This document shows, in pieces, positions 35,606 to 42,928 of a stretch of DNA of 45,606 bases; the first letter of the stretch is position 1, and the number at the start of each line of letters is the position of its first letter. The stretch spans positions 1 through 45,606 of the forward strand of contig JAGAYF010000066.1 in assembly GCA_017940605.1 (NCBI GenBank), read 5' to 3'. The notes under the pieces were generated by a model. That model saw only the letters and a list, made by a program, of their open reading frames with translations. It searched no databases and was not told where the DNA came from. The position numbers and the translations under genes were made by a program. The DNA is from Bacteroidaceae bacterium. GTDB lineage: Bacteria; Bacteroidota; Bacteroidia; Bacteroidales; Bacteroidaceae.

Positions 35606-35624
35606 AAAACATATTTTATGTTTT
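35606..35624. promoter_or_regulatory. Palindrome upstream of the efflux promoter, possible operator
   Basis: AAAACATA and TATGTTTT arms (35606-35613 and 35617-35624) around a 3-nt TTT centre, about 25 bp upstream of the -33 element. The spacing and symmetry suit a dimeric regulator site, but AT-rich palindromes arise easily by chance. Confidence 0.35.
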
Positions 35625-35830
35625 TTGTTACATTTTAACCTAAAAGTTTCCTTTTTCACCACTCCTGTAGGCTATTTTTACACATTAACGAACACTAAAA
35701 CACAGAAAAAGACACATCATGGGCAACTGCACAGGGCAGGCAGGACTTTACGGACGCACCTGCACTAGAAGGCGGCCCTCATGCAGACAACGATATTCAG
35801 CGGTCGCGCATTACCACACTCATGGTGTGT

Positions 35831-35966
35831 ACTTTACGCCCAGTGGCCGTCATCGTGTTTTTTTACGCCTTGATGATCCAGCTTTTGCGCCTTGCAGGAT
35901 TTTTCTCAGGCCGCATCCGACGGCTTTTTACGCCCTGTCCTGCGGTGTTTTTGGCCACTTCGGTTT
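35831..35966 (+). repeat. Dispersed T-tract/GGCCGCAT repeat, copy C
   Basis: Plus-strand order: ACTTTACGCCCAGTGG (35831), TTTTTTTACGCCTTGATG (35858), TTTTGCGCCTTGCAGGA (35883), TTTTTCTCAGGCCGCATCCG (35900), TTTTTACGCCCTGTCCTG (35925), TTTTTGGCCACTTCGG (35948). Tract spacing is about 17-27 bp. Copy D has nearly the same order and spacing for the central five units. Confidence 0.75.
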
Positions 35967-35986
35967 CACATGATGCCGATGCCTGC

Positions 35987-36021
35987 AAAAAAAGCCCCTC
36001 GGCCTGACTGGCCGAGGGGCT
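35987..36021 (-). terminator. Intrinsic terminator of the C69 dipeptidase gene
   Basis: On the minus strand a 12-bp GC-rich stem (AGCCCCTCGGCC pairing with GGCCGAGGGGCT), with a 5-nt loop, is followed directly by seven Ts. It begins 20 bp after the dipeptidase stop codon at 36041. This is a textbook rho-independent terminator. Confidence 0.9.
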
Positions 36022-36040
36022 GTATCCTTGTTGCGTTCCG

Positions 36041-37681
36041 TCAGAAACCCGTCCAGGTCTGTCTCCACAACTGTCGGGCCAGTTCGTCCCATCGGGTGAC
36101 GGCAGCGCCAAAGAAGTCGGCCGTATAGCCGTTGAGCATGGCCTGGGCCTTCTTGGGGTCTTCCTTGTTCAGTTCCTGCCAGGTCGTCTCCACGAAGGGC
36201 AGTTCGCGCAGGCCTTTTTCCAGGAAGTACTCCTGCGCAGGCTCTATGGTCTTGCGGAATGTTCCCCAGCGCACCGTGGCCAACCGGTTGGCCTTGCGGA
36301 AATGCCACAGCGCGGCATCGTCGCGGTCGGTGTGCTGGCCGCACACCTGCAACAGCTGGGGCAGTTCCGTAACGCCGCAGAAGATGGGGAAACGCGGACT
36401 CTCGCCCGGGTTGTCCAGTGCCACCCAGGCCACGCCGCCCACGGCATCGGGCAACCACGAGCGCAGCTGAATCACCGTGCTGTAGGCACACCACGGAACG
36501 CTGACGGTTCGTATGTTCTTCATGGCCGAATCGCCCATGGAGTAGTACATCTTGATTTCATCGGGGCGCATCCATGGGTTGGAGAAAGGGGAGGCCACGC
36601 TGTCAGGCTCGCCATCGACCAACCGGCCCTGCCGGTCCTTGCGCTTGGGGTTGGGAATCTTGTTGCGGCCGCTCAGGTTGAGCGCCGTCCCCTCATAGTA
36701 GCTGCGCAGCAGGCGCATGACGTCCTGTGCGCTCACGGGCTTGTCGGGCTTCACGCTGATGGGCAGGCTCTCCGCTTGGTCGCTCAGGTGCAGCGAGGGG
36801 GCCAGCTGGTTCATGATGAAATGCTCGCGCACGCTGTAGTTCTTCATCTCCTTTACATAGTTGCCGCCGCTGTAGGCCTTCCAGAAGCAAAACTCTTCCT
36901 TGCCGTCCCACAGCTTCAGCTTGCGGGCCACGTCAAACACATTGTCGGACGCCAGGCAATGGGCCTTGTCGGCCACGTCAATCTTGGAAATGCGGCACAC
37001 ATTGGCCGATACGGCTATCTCGTCATCGGGAATCCTGACGGCCGCCCACACGCCGCCCAACTTCTTGGGACCTTCGCCAAAGATTTCAAATATCCAAACT
37101 TCATCCTTGTCGGCAATGGTCAGGCACTCACCGCCGTCGGCATAGCCATACTCCTTGACCAGGCGGCCCATCAGCAGGATGGCCTCGCGGGCAGTGGAAC
37201 AGCGTTCAAGGGCCATGCGCTCCAATTCCTCAATCATGAACATGCCTTTCTTGTTCTGCAAGGTGTCGCGGCCCATAATGGTCGTTTCGCCAATGGCAAG
37301 CTGCTTTTCATTCATGCAGGGGTAGGCCGTGTCCAGATAGCGGTAGGTGTGCCTCACCTGAGGTATGCGGCCCTTGCATTTCACCTTGGTGCTGTCCTGC
37401 GGAGTCTGCGTGTGCATCCTTCCGTCGTAGATAGCCGTCAGCGTGTCGCGCACATAATCCCTGGCAGGCACCATGCGCATCCACGTGCGATACCAGGAAT
37501 CGCACGTATGGGAGGTCATGACCGAACCATCGGCCGACGCTTTCTTGCCGACCATGATACTCGTGCAGGAAACGGGGCGCATCCCTGCCGCATCCATTGC
37601 ATCCTGTTGCGCACAGGCCATCCGTGGAACGGAAAGAAAAGCCAGCACTGCGGCAGCCTTCATCATCATTCTATACATCAT
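36041..37681 (-). CDS. Secreted C69-family dipeptidase
   Basis: 546 residues. A signal peptide (about 1-24, ending ACAQ) precedes the mature enzyme. Cys39 in SCTSIMVGKKASADGSVMTSHTCD is the expected N-terminal-nucleophile cysteine of peptidase family C69. Further typical stretches are GETTIMGRDTLQNKKGMF, EYGYADGGECLTIADKDEVWIFEI and AVSANVCRISKID. Such enzymes cleave dipeptides with broad specificity; in asaccharolytic and saccharolytic Bacteroidales they are periplasmic or surface proteins. The start is 4 bp after the phosphatase stop, so the two genes form one unit. The C-terminus is intact and followed by a strong terminator. Confidence 0.9.
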   Translation of the reverse strand: MMYRMMMKAAAVLAFLSVPRMACAQQDAMDAAGMRPVSCTSIMVGKKASADGSVMTSHTCDSWYRTWMRMVPARDYVRDTLTAIYDGRMHTQTPQDSTKVKCKGRIPQVRHTYRYLDTAYPCMNEKQLAIGETTIMGRDTLQNKKGMFMIEELERMALERCSTAREAILLMGRLVKEYGYADGGECLTIADKDEVWIFEIFGEGPKKLGGVWAAVRIPDDEIAVSANVCRISKIDVADKAHCLASDNVFDVARKLKLWDGKEEFCFWKAYSGGNYVKEMKNYSVREHFIMNQLAPSLHLSDQAESLPISVKPDKPVSAQDVMRLLRSYYEGTALNLSGRNKIPNPKRKDRQGRLVDGEPDSVASPFSNPWMRPDEIKMYYSMGDSAMKNIRTVSVPWCAYSTVIQLRSWLPDAVGGVAWVALDNPGESPRFPIFCGVTELPQLLQVCGQHTDRDDAALWHFRKANRLATVRWGTFRKTIEPAQEYFLEKGLRELPFVETTWQELNKEDPKKAQAMLNGYTADFFGAAVTRWDELARQLWRQTWTGF

Positions 37682-37685
37682 GTTT

Positions 37686-38159
37686 CTATTTTTCTTGTAT
37701 TACACTCAATAACGTTTGGCACGCATCCTCCAGCAAATCCAGCACATTCTCGAATCCTTGGTCGCCGCCGTAATACGGATCGGGTATCACCTTGTCATGC
37801 GGATGGGCACTCAGGTACTCTGCCAGGTAATGCACTTTCTTCATGGCCTCATCGGAGGGAGCTTGCCGCGACACATCGTGATAGTTCTCTTCGTCCATCA
37901 CGAAAATCAAGTCAAACTTGCCGAAATCCTCTGGCTTGAACTGGCGCGCACGGTGCGTCAGGTCGTAATTGCGCCATGCGGCATGCTTTCTCATGCGAGG
38001 GTCGGGCAGATTGCCCACGTGCCATCCTCCCATGCCCGCAGAATCAATGTATATCTGGGACGAAAGGCCGGCCTCATCCACCATTTTCTGCATGATACCG
38101 TGCGCCGCCGGTGAACGACATATATTACCGAGGCAGACAAACAATAGTTTCTTAACCAT
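37686..38159 (-). CDS. Low-molecular-weight protein-tyrosine phosphatase
   Basis: 157 residues, the standard size. The phosphate-binding loop at the N-terminus is intact: C9-LGNIC-R15-S. The general-acid aspartate is in the C-terminal IPDPYYGGDQGF. In bacteria such enzymes often act with tyrosine kinases in capsule and exopolysaccharide control, but no kinase gene is adjacent here. It lies just upstream of the dipeptidase gene (4 bp) and downstream of the mtlD terminator, so it probably has its own promoter in the short interval 38160-38173 or reads through from mtlD. Confidence 0.93.
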   Translation of the reverse strand: MVKKLLFVCLGNICRSPAAHGIMQKMVDEAGLSSQIYIDSAGMGGWHVGNLPDPRMRKHAAWRNYDLTHRARQFKPEDFGKFDLIFVMDEENYHDVSRQAPSDEAMKKVHYLAEYLSAHPHDKVIPDPYYGGDQGFENVLDLLEDACQTLLSVIQEK

Positions 38160-38173
38160 ACCTTATAAAATAA

Positions 38174-38210
38174 CAGAGGGCTTTGGGAGAAAAACTCCCA
38201 AAGCCCTCTG
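38174..38210 (-). terminator. Perfect 16-bp hairpin after mtlD
   Basis: Arms CAGAGGGCTTTGGGAG (38174-38189) and CTCCCAAAGCCCTCTG (38195-38210) enclose five bases. On the minus strand a T-rich stretch (TTATTTTATAAGG) follows. It stands 18 bp after the mtlD stop at 38229 and before the phosphatase start at 38159. Confidence 0.85.
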
Positions 38211-38228
38211 CAAGATTGTCATACTTGA

Positions 38229-39371
38229 TTAGAGACGCGCATAAGCATCCTCTATTTCCTTCACAACGGAATCCGATTCCTGCAGTCCCGTATATTTCAA
38301 GATGGTAGCGCGCAGGCCGTCAGTTTTGATGCACTCCTGGATTTCCACACTCTGTGGGTCGTCAGGATTCTCAAAGTGCAATGCACCGGCAATGGCCAAC
38401 ACCAGCTTATCGTAGGGCAAGCCATAGCCCTTGGCCGTCAGCATGGGAAGGATAAGGCGGTCATTGGGCGCCAGCTTGCGGCCCGGCTCGCGGCCAACGC
38501 GGTCGCAATCATCTTTAAGGTAGGGATTCTGGAAACGCTTCAATATCTTTTCGATATATGCAAAGTGCTTTTCGCGGTCAAAGCCGAATTTCTTGATCAA
38601 ACCCTGACCGCTCTGCTGCATAGCCTCTTTTACGATTGCATAAACCTCACCGTCGGCAATGCTCTCCCCTATCGTCTGGTATCCCTTGAGCTTTCCCAGG
38701 TAGGCAGCCGTTGCGTGGCCGGTATTGAGGGTAAATAACTTGCGTTCAATGTACGCTTCCAGGTTATCAACAAGCGTCATTCCCTCTATTGCGGGAATTT
38801 CGCCCACGAATCCGCTGCGCTCTACGTCCCATTCAAAGTATTCCTCCACTGCTACGTCGAGGGGAATTTCGCAATGTACGGGCGGAACGATTCTGTCCAC
38901 TGCCGCATCGGGAAATCCCACGTGCTGCTGCGCCCATGCCTGGGTATCGCTGTCCAACTGGGCGTACACCAATTCCTTCAGCTGGGATGTACAGCGCAAA
39001 CCGTTCTCACAGGCGATGACTTGCAAGGGAGATTCGTTGCCGGCGGCTTTCCTGGAAACCAATCCCTTGGCAATCGTGGGTGCAACGAACTTCAGGATGC
39101 GCAATCCCACGGCAGTCGTTATGATATCGGCCTTTGCCACTGCAGCTACGGCCTCGTCGCTGCCGCTGTTCACGGCGGAGATGCCCTTAATCTCAATATC
39201 CTTGCTCTGTACATCGGTAACGTGCACCGTGTAGCCTTTTCTCTCGTTGATTTGCTGGAGAAGCGTCTCCACCACATCGGCAAAAATCACCTCATAGCCT
39301 GCCTGCGCCAGCACTGCGCCTATAAATCCGCGCCCTATGTTGCCTGCGCCAAATTGAATCGCTGTTTTCAT
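38229..39371 (-). CDS. mtlD: Mannitol-1-phosphate 5-dehydrogenase
   Basis: 380 residues, aligned by eye along its length with E. coli MtlD. It interconverts mannitol-1-phosphate and fructose-6-phosphate with NAD. The nucleotide-binding start FGAGNIGRGFIG, the DIITTAVG stretch, GNESPLQVIACENGLR and the catalytic block ERKLFTLNTGHATAAYLGKLKGYQTI are all present, as is RFQNPYLKDDCDRVGREP. Bacteroidota usually lack a mannitol PTS, so the phosphorylated substrate must arise another way. The transporter gene 12 bp upstream belongs to the organophosphate antiporter family and may import it, or MtlD may make mannitol-1-phosphate from fructose-6-phosphate. Confidence 0.95.
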   Translation of the reverse strand: MKTAIQFGAGNIGRGFIGAVLAQAGYEVIFADVVETLLQQINERKGYTVHVTDVQSKDIEIKGISAVNSGSDEAVAAVAKADIITTAVGLRILKFVAPTIAKGLVSRKAAGNESPLQVIACENGLRCTSQLKELVYAQLDSDTQAWAQQHVGFPDAAVDRIVPPVHCEIPLDVAVEEYFEWDVERSGFVGEIPAIEGMTLVDNLEAYIERKLFTLNTGHATAAYLGKLKGYQTIGESIADGEVYAIVKEAMQQSGQGLIKKFGFDREKHFAYIEKILKRFQNPYLKDDCDRVGREPGRKLAPNDRLILPMLTAKGYGLPYDKLVLAIAGALHFENPDDPQSVEIQECIKTDGLRATILKYTGLQESDSVVKEIEDAYARL

Positions 39372-39383
39372 TGTATTTGTCTT

Positions 39384-40700
39384 TTATTTCGTTTCTTCTT
39401 CATGGATATAGCCGTCGCCCTTGAGATTCCAGAGAACCGCAACGATGACTCCGCCGATGATTGAGACGACAGCCATCAGCGCAAACAAGCTGTCCCAACC
39501 AAAGTGGTCGGAATACCATCCCAATCCCACGCCAGTGAAAATGACGCTCACGTAACTCATCAAGCCAATCAAGCCAACGGCCGAAGATGCAGCCTTCTTG
39601 GTTGCCTGATTCGATGCAACCACGCCCAGCAGGGCCTGCGGTCCGTACAAGAAGAAGCCTGCGACCGACAGAATGACGAGAATCAGGACCGGACTGGCCG
39701 TTCCGCGAATCACATAGAGGACAAAGAGACAGATTGCCACCAATCCCATCTCGATTGCGCATACACGCTGCGACTTGCTGGCGAAGAATTTGTCGCTTAT
39801 CCAGCCAGCGCACAGCATTCCGGCGCAACCGGCCAGTTCAAAGATGCCTACCGTCCAGGCCGACAGCTCCTGGCTCAGCCCCTTGTCCTGAAGGAAGGTG
39901 GGACCCCAGTCCAGCACGGCAAAACGAACGATATAGACAAACAGGTCCGTGATAGCCAAAATCCAGATGATGGGATTCTTGAACACCTTGCGCATCAAGA
40001 ATTCCTTAAACGCCTTGGGGTCGTCCTTTTCGTCCAGTTCCGTCTTGGTGTTGGGCAATTCGGGCAAACCCACGCTCTTGGGGGTGTCGCGCAGGGTGAT
40101 GATGATAAAGAACACGCCCAACACGGCCAGCGTTGCGGGCACCCAGAAGCACAGTTTCCAATCCGTCAGGTAGCCGCAGATGATAGATGCCACGAATGCG
40201 CCTATACTGTGGCTGGTGTTCCAGATGCTCATCTTCGTTGCCAACTCTGTGGGCGGCACCCAGTTCACCATGAGGTGATTGCAGGGGGCAAAGCCGCAGC
40301 CTTGGAAGATATTGTTGATAATCAGCAGGACTGCCATCACGACCACCATGGCATTCACAAAATCAGGGCCTTCATTGCTGCCCGTAATCCAGTGGCTCAG
40401 CACGTCGCTGAAGCCAAAGATGTAGTTCACCAATGCACAGATACTCAGGCCCAGCACCAAATGCCAGCGCGCATTGGTACGGTCGGCAATGATGCCGTTG
40501 ACGAACTTGGATATACCGTAAATGATACCCACGATTGAAAGAATGACACCGAAGCTGGTGTTGGAGATGCCGTACTCCTCATGAAGCATGGGCATGGCAA
40601 AGGAGAAATTCTTACGCACGAAGTAAAAGACGGCGTATCCCATCATGGAGCAGATGATTACCCTCCACTGCCAGTGTTTGAAACTGTGTTTAGTCTGCAT
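39384..40700 (-). CDS. Organophosphate:phosphate antiporter family transporter (GlpT/UhpT/UhpC-like)
   Basis: 438 residues with about twelve membrane helices. The start FKHWQWRVIICSMMGYAVFYFVRKNFSFAMPML resembles GlpT and UhpT and holds the conserved arginine of the phosphate site. The second conserved arginine is in FVYIVRFAVLDWGPTFLQD. IWNTSHSIGAFVASIICGYL is another family hallmark. The family exchanges sugar phosphates or glycerol-3-phosphate for inorganic phosphate. Co-transcription with mtlD (12-bp gap) suggests a hexitol or hexose phosphate substrate. The first gene of the unit, it is preceded by a -7 element at 40750-40758. Confidence 0.88.
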   Translation of the reverse strand: MQTKHSFKHWQWRVIICSMMGYAVFYFVRKNFSFAMPMLHEEYGISNTSFGVILSIVGIIYGISKFVNGIIADRTNARWHLVLGLSICALVNYIFGFSDVLSHWITGSNEGPDFVNAMVVVMAVLLIINNIFQGCGFAPCNHLMVNWVPPTELATKMSIWNTSHSIGAFVASIICGYLTDWKLCFWVPATLAVLGVFFIIITLRDTPKSVGLPELPNTKTELDEKDDPKAFKEFLMRKVFKNPIIWILAITDLFVYIVRFAVLDWGPTFLQDKGLSQELSAWTVGIFELAGCAGMLCAGWISDKFFASKSQRVCAIEMGLVAICLFVLYVIRGTASPVLILVILSVAGFFLYGPQALLGVVASNQATKKAASSAVGLIGLMSYVSVIFTGVGLGWYSDHFGWDSLFALMAVVSIIGGVIVAVLWNLKGDGYIHEEETK

Positions 40701-40749
40701 ATTTGTATAAAGTTTTTAGTTTTTTGAATGATAAACAAAAATTAGTGGT

Positions 40750-40758
40750 GCAAATGTA
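40750..40758 (-). promoter_or_regulatory. -7 box for the transporter/mtlD operon
   Basis: The minus strand reads TACATTTGC, an exact TAnnTTTGC match. The start of transcription would be near 40744 and the leader about 44 nt. The upstream TTTG is too close to serve as the usual -33 element. Confidence 0.6.
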
Positions 40759-40806
40759 GCAAAATTCTTGCAAACTGACACCGCGCCGCCTGAAAAAAGT
40801 CTGTTC

Positions 40807-41589
40807 CTACAGGTTTCTCGCCTTGTATATGCGTTCCTTAGCGTCGTTGATCTCCTGAAATTTCCGCTTAGCCGCCTCCCTGACGTCCTCGCCCAGGGTG
40901 GCTACGCGGTCGGGGTGGTATTGCAGTGCCATCTTGCGGTAGGCCTTTCTCACCTCCTCGTCCGTTGCCTGCGGCGTCAGGCCCAGCACCTTGTATGCGT
41001 CGTCCAGCGTCGTCCCGCCCAGGGAAAGCATTTGGTCGATGACCCGCGCGTCCAGCTGAAGGCCCACTGCCACCTGCCGCAACGAGTTGATTTCCGTCCC
41101 GTCCACATGGCCGTCGGCCTTGGCCACCTCACACAGGAACGACATCAGCTGCAACCGCTGCTCCTGGGGCATGACGCGCGCCATCTCGTCGCAGGCCTGC
41201 CGTATCTGTGCCTGCCACAGGTCGTTGCCGTTGCGTTTGTGGTAGTCAAACAGGCGTAGCAATATCTGCTCGCCCTGACCGACCGCCACTTCCCCGAAAT
41301 TGTTGCGCAGGAACTTGCGCATCAGTTCCATTTCGGAATGCATGATCCTTCCGTCGGCCTTGATGATATGGGCCGACAGGACCAGCAACGAGAACAGGAA
41401 GCCATTTCGCTCGCCCTCCTGCTGCATGTTCCCAGTACCGCTCCCCGAGGCATCGCCATCAGTCGCAACCGGTGCATTGTCGTCCGAAAAGGAGTCAATA
41501 ATCACCCCAATGGCAAACCCTGCCAAGGCCCCCAGTATGCCGCCGTTGAGAAGACCCAGGAATCCGCCTATCCATTTTGCATAAGCCAT
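40807..41589 (-). CDS. TerB-like and DnaJ-domain membrane protein (DjlA-like)
   Basis: 260 residues. A glycine-rich hydrophobic N-terminus (about 7-32) looks like a membrane-inserting segment, as in DjlA. A low-complexity linker follows (about 35-60). A TerB-like helical domain (about 65-180) contains two acidic repeats, HIIKADGRIMHSE and EVAKADGHVDGTE, likely metal-binding. A J domain (about 195-260) has the HPD motif at 225-227. DjlA-type proteins recruit DnaK to the membrane. It is a single-gene unit with its own promoter, divergent from the nitrilase gene. Confidence 0.9.
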   Translation of the reverse strand: MAYAKWIGGFLGLLNGGILGALAGFAIGVIIDSFSDDNAPVATDGDASGSGTGNMQQEGERNGFLFSLLVLSAHIIKADGRIMHSEMELMRKFLRNNFGEVAVGQGEQILLRLFDYHKRNGNDLWQAQIRQACDEMARVMPQEQRLQLMSFLCEVAKADGHVDGTEINSLRQVAVGLQLDARVIDQMLSLGGTTLDDAYKVLGLTPQATDEEVRKAYRKMALQYHPDRVATLGEDVREAAKRKFQEINDAKERIYKARNL

Positions 41590-41651
41590 GTAATACTTCT
41601 TTTTTCAATGATTGTACGCCACCAGGGCCGCATTTCAGCCCCTTGACGGCT

Positions 41652-41660
41652 GCAAAGTTA
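41652..41660 (-). promoter_or_regulatory. -7 box for the TerB/DnaJ gene
   Basis: The minus strand reads TAACTTTGC, an exact match to the Bacteroidota -7 element, about 63 bp before the ATG at 41589. Directly upstream is repeat copy E, so the -33 region falls in the repeat. Confidence 0.6.
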
Positions 41661-41663
41661 GGA

Positions 41664-41742
41664 AAAACGCCCCATTTTCATCGGCCCAAGGCCAAAAAAC
41701 ATGGCCGAACGGGCCGTTTGTCGCAAAAAAGGCGTAATTTTA
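41664..41742 (-). repeat. Dispersed T-tract repeat, diverged copy E
   Basis: Minus-strand order: AAAATTACGCC, TTTTTTGCGAC, a GGCCCGTTCGGCCATG block, TTTTTTGGCCTTGGGCCGATG, GGGGCGTTTTTCC. The T-tract plus (A/G)CGCC or GGCC layout is that of copies A-D, but the GGCCGCAT block is not preserved. It fills most of the gap between two divergent genes. Confidence 0.45.
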
Positions 41743-41764
41743 CCCCGACACCCACAAGACAGAA

Positions 41765-42532
41765 ATGAAAATCAGCATTTGTCAGCCCGACACGGCCTGG
41801 CTGCAGCCCACGGCCAACCGCCATCGCATTGAGCAGTTCCTTTCGGCCGCCCCCGACACCCAGTTGTTGGTCCTGCCCGAGATGTTCAGCACAGGCTTCT
41901 GCCTGCAACCCCACCTGTGCGCCGAGCCAGAACCCCATGAAACCCTGCAGTGGATGCATCGCATGGCCCGGCAGCACCACACGGCCCTGGCCGGCAGCCT
42001 GGCCGTCAGGGATGGCGCAAACTACTACAACCGATTCTACTTCGTACTGCCCAACGGGAACGTCCATTCCTACGACAAGCGACACCTGTTCAGCCCCGCC
42101 GGCGAAGACAGGGCCTACACGGCCGGCCGGCGGCGCGTCATCGTGTCGTGGGGCGGCATGCGCTTCCTGCTGCAAGTGTGCTACGACCTGCGCTTTCCCG
42201 TATTCAGCCGCAACCGCCACGACTATGATGCCGCCATCTACGTGGCCAACTGGCCCGCGACCCGACAAACGGCATGGGAACAGCTGCTGCGCGCCCGTGC
42301 CCTGGAGAACCAGTGCTACGTCATTGGCGTAAACCGTACGGGGCGCGACCCACACAATGCCTACGGCGGCGGCAGTGCCGTCATAGGGCCGCAGGGAGAG
42401 ACGCTGGCCCTATGCAAACCCCACAGCGAGGACCTGCAGACCGCCGACCTGGACATGGAGGCACTCCGTGAAGTGCGGCAGCAATTTCCCGCCCTTGACG
42501 ACGGCGACACCTTCAGCATGGACCTCCTGTAG
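41765..42532 (+). CDS. Nitrilase-superfamily omega-amidase-like hydrolase
   Basis: 255 residues. The catalytic triad of the nitrilase superfamily is intact: Glu39 in LVLPEMFSTGF, Lys105 in YDKRHLF, and Cys139 in LLQVCYDLRFPVF. The order and the NWPATRQTAWEQLLRARALENQCYVIGVNRTG stretch match YafV/Nit2-type enzymes, which hydrolyse alpha-ketoglutaramate or alpha-ketosuccinamate (amide metabolism, methionine salvage side-product repair). The precise substrate needs assay. It faces the TerB/DnaJ gene divergently, with copy E between them. Confidence 0.9.
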   Translation: MKISICQPDTAWLQPTANRHRIEQFLSAAPDTQLLVLPEMFSTGFCLQPHLCAEPEPHETLQWMHRMARQHHTALAGSLAVRDGANYYNRFYFVLPNGNVHSYDKRHLFSPAGEDRAYTAGRRRVIVSWGGMRFLLQVCYDLRFPVFSRNRHDYDAAIYVANWPATRQTAWEQLLRARALENQCYVIGVNRTGRDPHNAYGGGSAVIGPQGETLALCKPHSEDLQTADLDMEALREVRQQFPALDDGDTFSMDLL

Positions 42533-42669
42533 CAGGACATCCGTCCACCAGTCCCCGTCTGCCCCACCCTATGTATTGCAAGCGGTTGCGGAAGAGCATC
42601 TGACAGATAACGTAAACTCCTTTCATTCAGTCATTCACGCAACTCACATCAGTATGGGGCGGCAAGCGC

Positions 42670-42770
42670 GATTTTTTACGCCTTGATGGTGGATCTTTCA
42701 CGCCCCGTCGGTATTTTTTCAGGCCGCATTGGTCCGACTTTCACGCCCCGTCCTGCCGCCCTTGCGCCTG
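42670..42770 (+). repeat. Dispersed T-tract/GGCCGCAT repeat, copy D
   Basis: Plus-strand order: TTTTTTACGCCTTGATGG (42672), CTTTCACGCCCCGTCGG (42695), TTTTTTCAGGCCGCATTGG (42714), CTTTCACGCCCCGTCCTG (42738), CTTGCGCCTGCCGCGG (42761). Tract spacing is 20-24 bp. The order and spacing agree closely with copy C. Confidence 0.75.
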
Positions 42771-42890
42771 CCGCGGATGCTGAGACCTACGTTCCGGCCA
42801 CTGCCAACGGCAGGACGCTGCCCAGCGAGGGGCAGAACATTTTTCGTCCGATTTTGCCGCGCACATGGCCCTTGTTACGCAGAAAAAACG

Positions 42891-42899
42891 TACTTTTGC
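42891..42899 (+). promoter_or_regulatory. -7 box for the acid phosphatase gene
   Basis: TACTTTTGC is an exact TAnnTTTGC match, about 30 bp before the ATG at 42929. A TTG at 42872 lies 16 bp upstream, shorter than the ideal -33 spacing. Confidence 0.6.
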
Positions 42900-42928
42900 A
42901 GTTCAAAATCACTTCTGTACCCCACCAC

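Larger units (their letters stand above)
35466..36040. other. 575-nt noncoding region between the efflux operon and the dipeptidase gene
   Basis: No gene is evident. From left to right it holds the efflux leader with a 9-bp direct repeat CGGCCGTCC (35511-35519 and 35523-35531), the efflux promoter, an 8-bp-arm palindrome at 35606, dispersed repeat copy C, and the minus-strand terminator of the dipeptidase gene. Both neighbours are on the minus strand. Confidence 0.6.
42533..42928. other. 396-nt noncoding region between the nitrilase and acid phosphatase genes
   Basis: No gene is visible. A plus-strand frame open from 42683 continues into the phosphatase but its first part is repeat sequence before the real signal peptide, so it is not used. 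Contents: an unremarkable 130-bp stretch, dispersed repeat copy D, and the phosphatase promoter near 42891. Confidence 0.6.

Noticed and set aside
36302-37939. Long antisense open frame opposite the C69 dipeptidase gene
   Set aside because: The minus-strand frame has a signal peptide, catalytic cysteine and terminator; the opposite frame is open only because of GC-rich codon usage and has no known domains.
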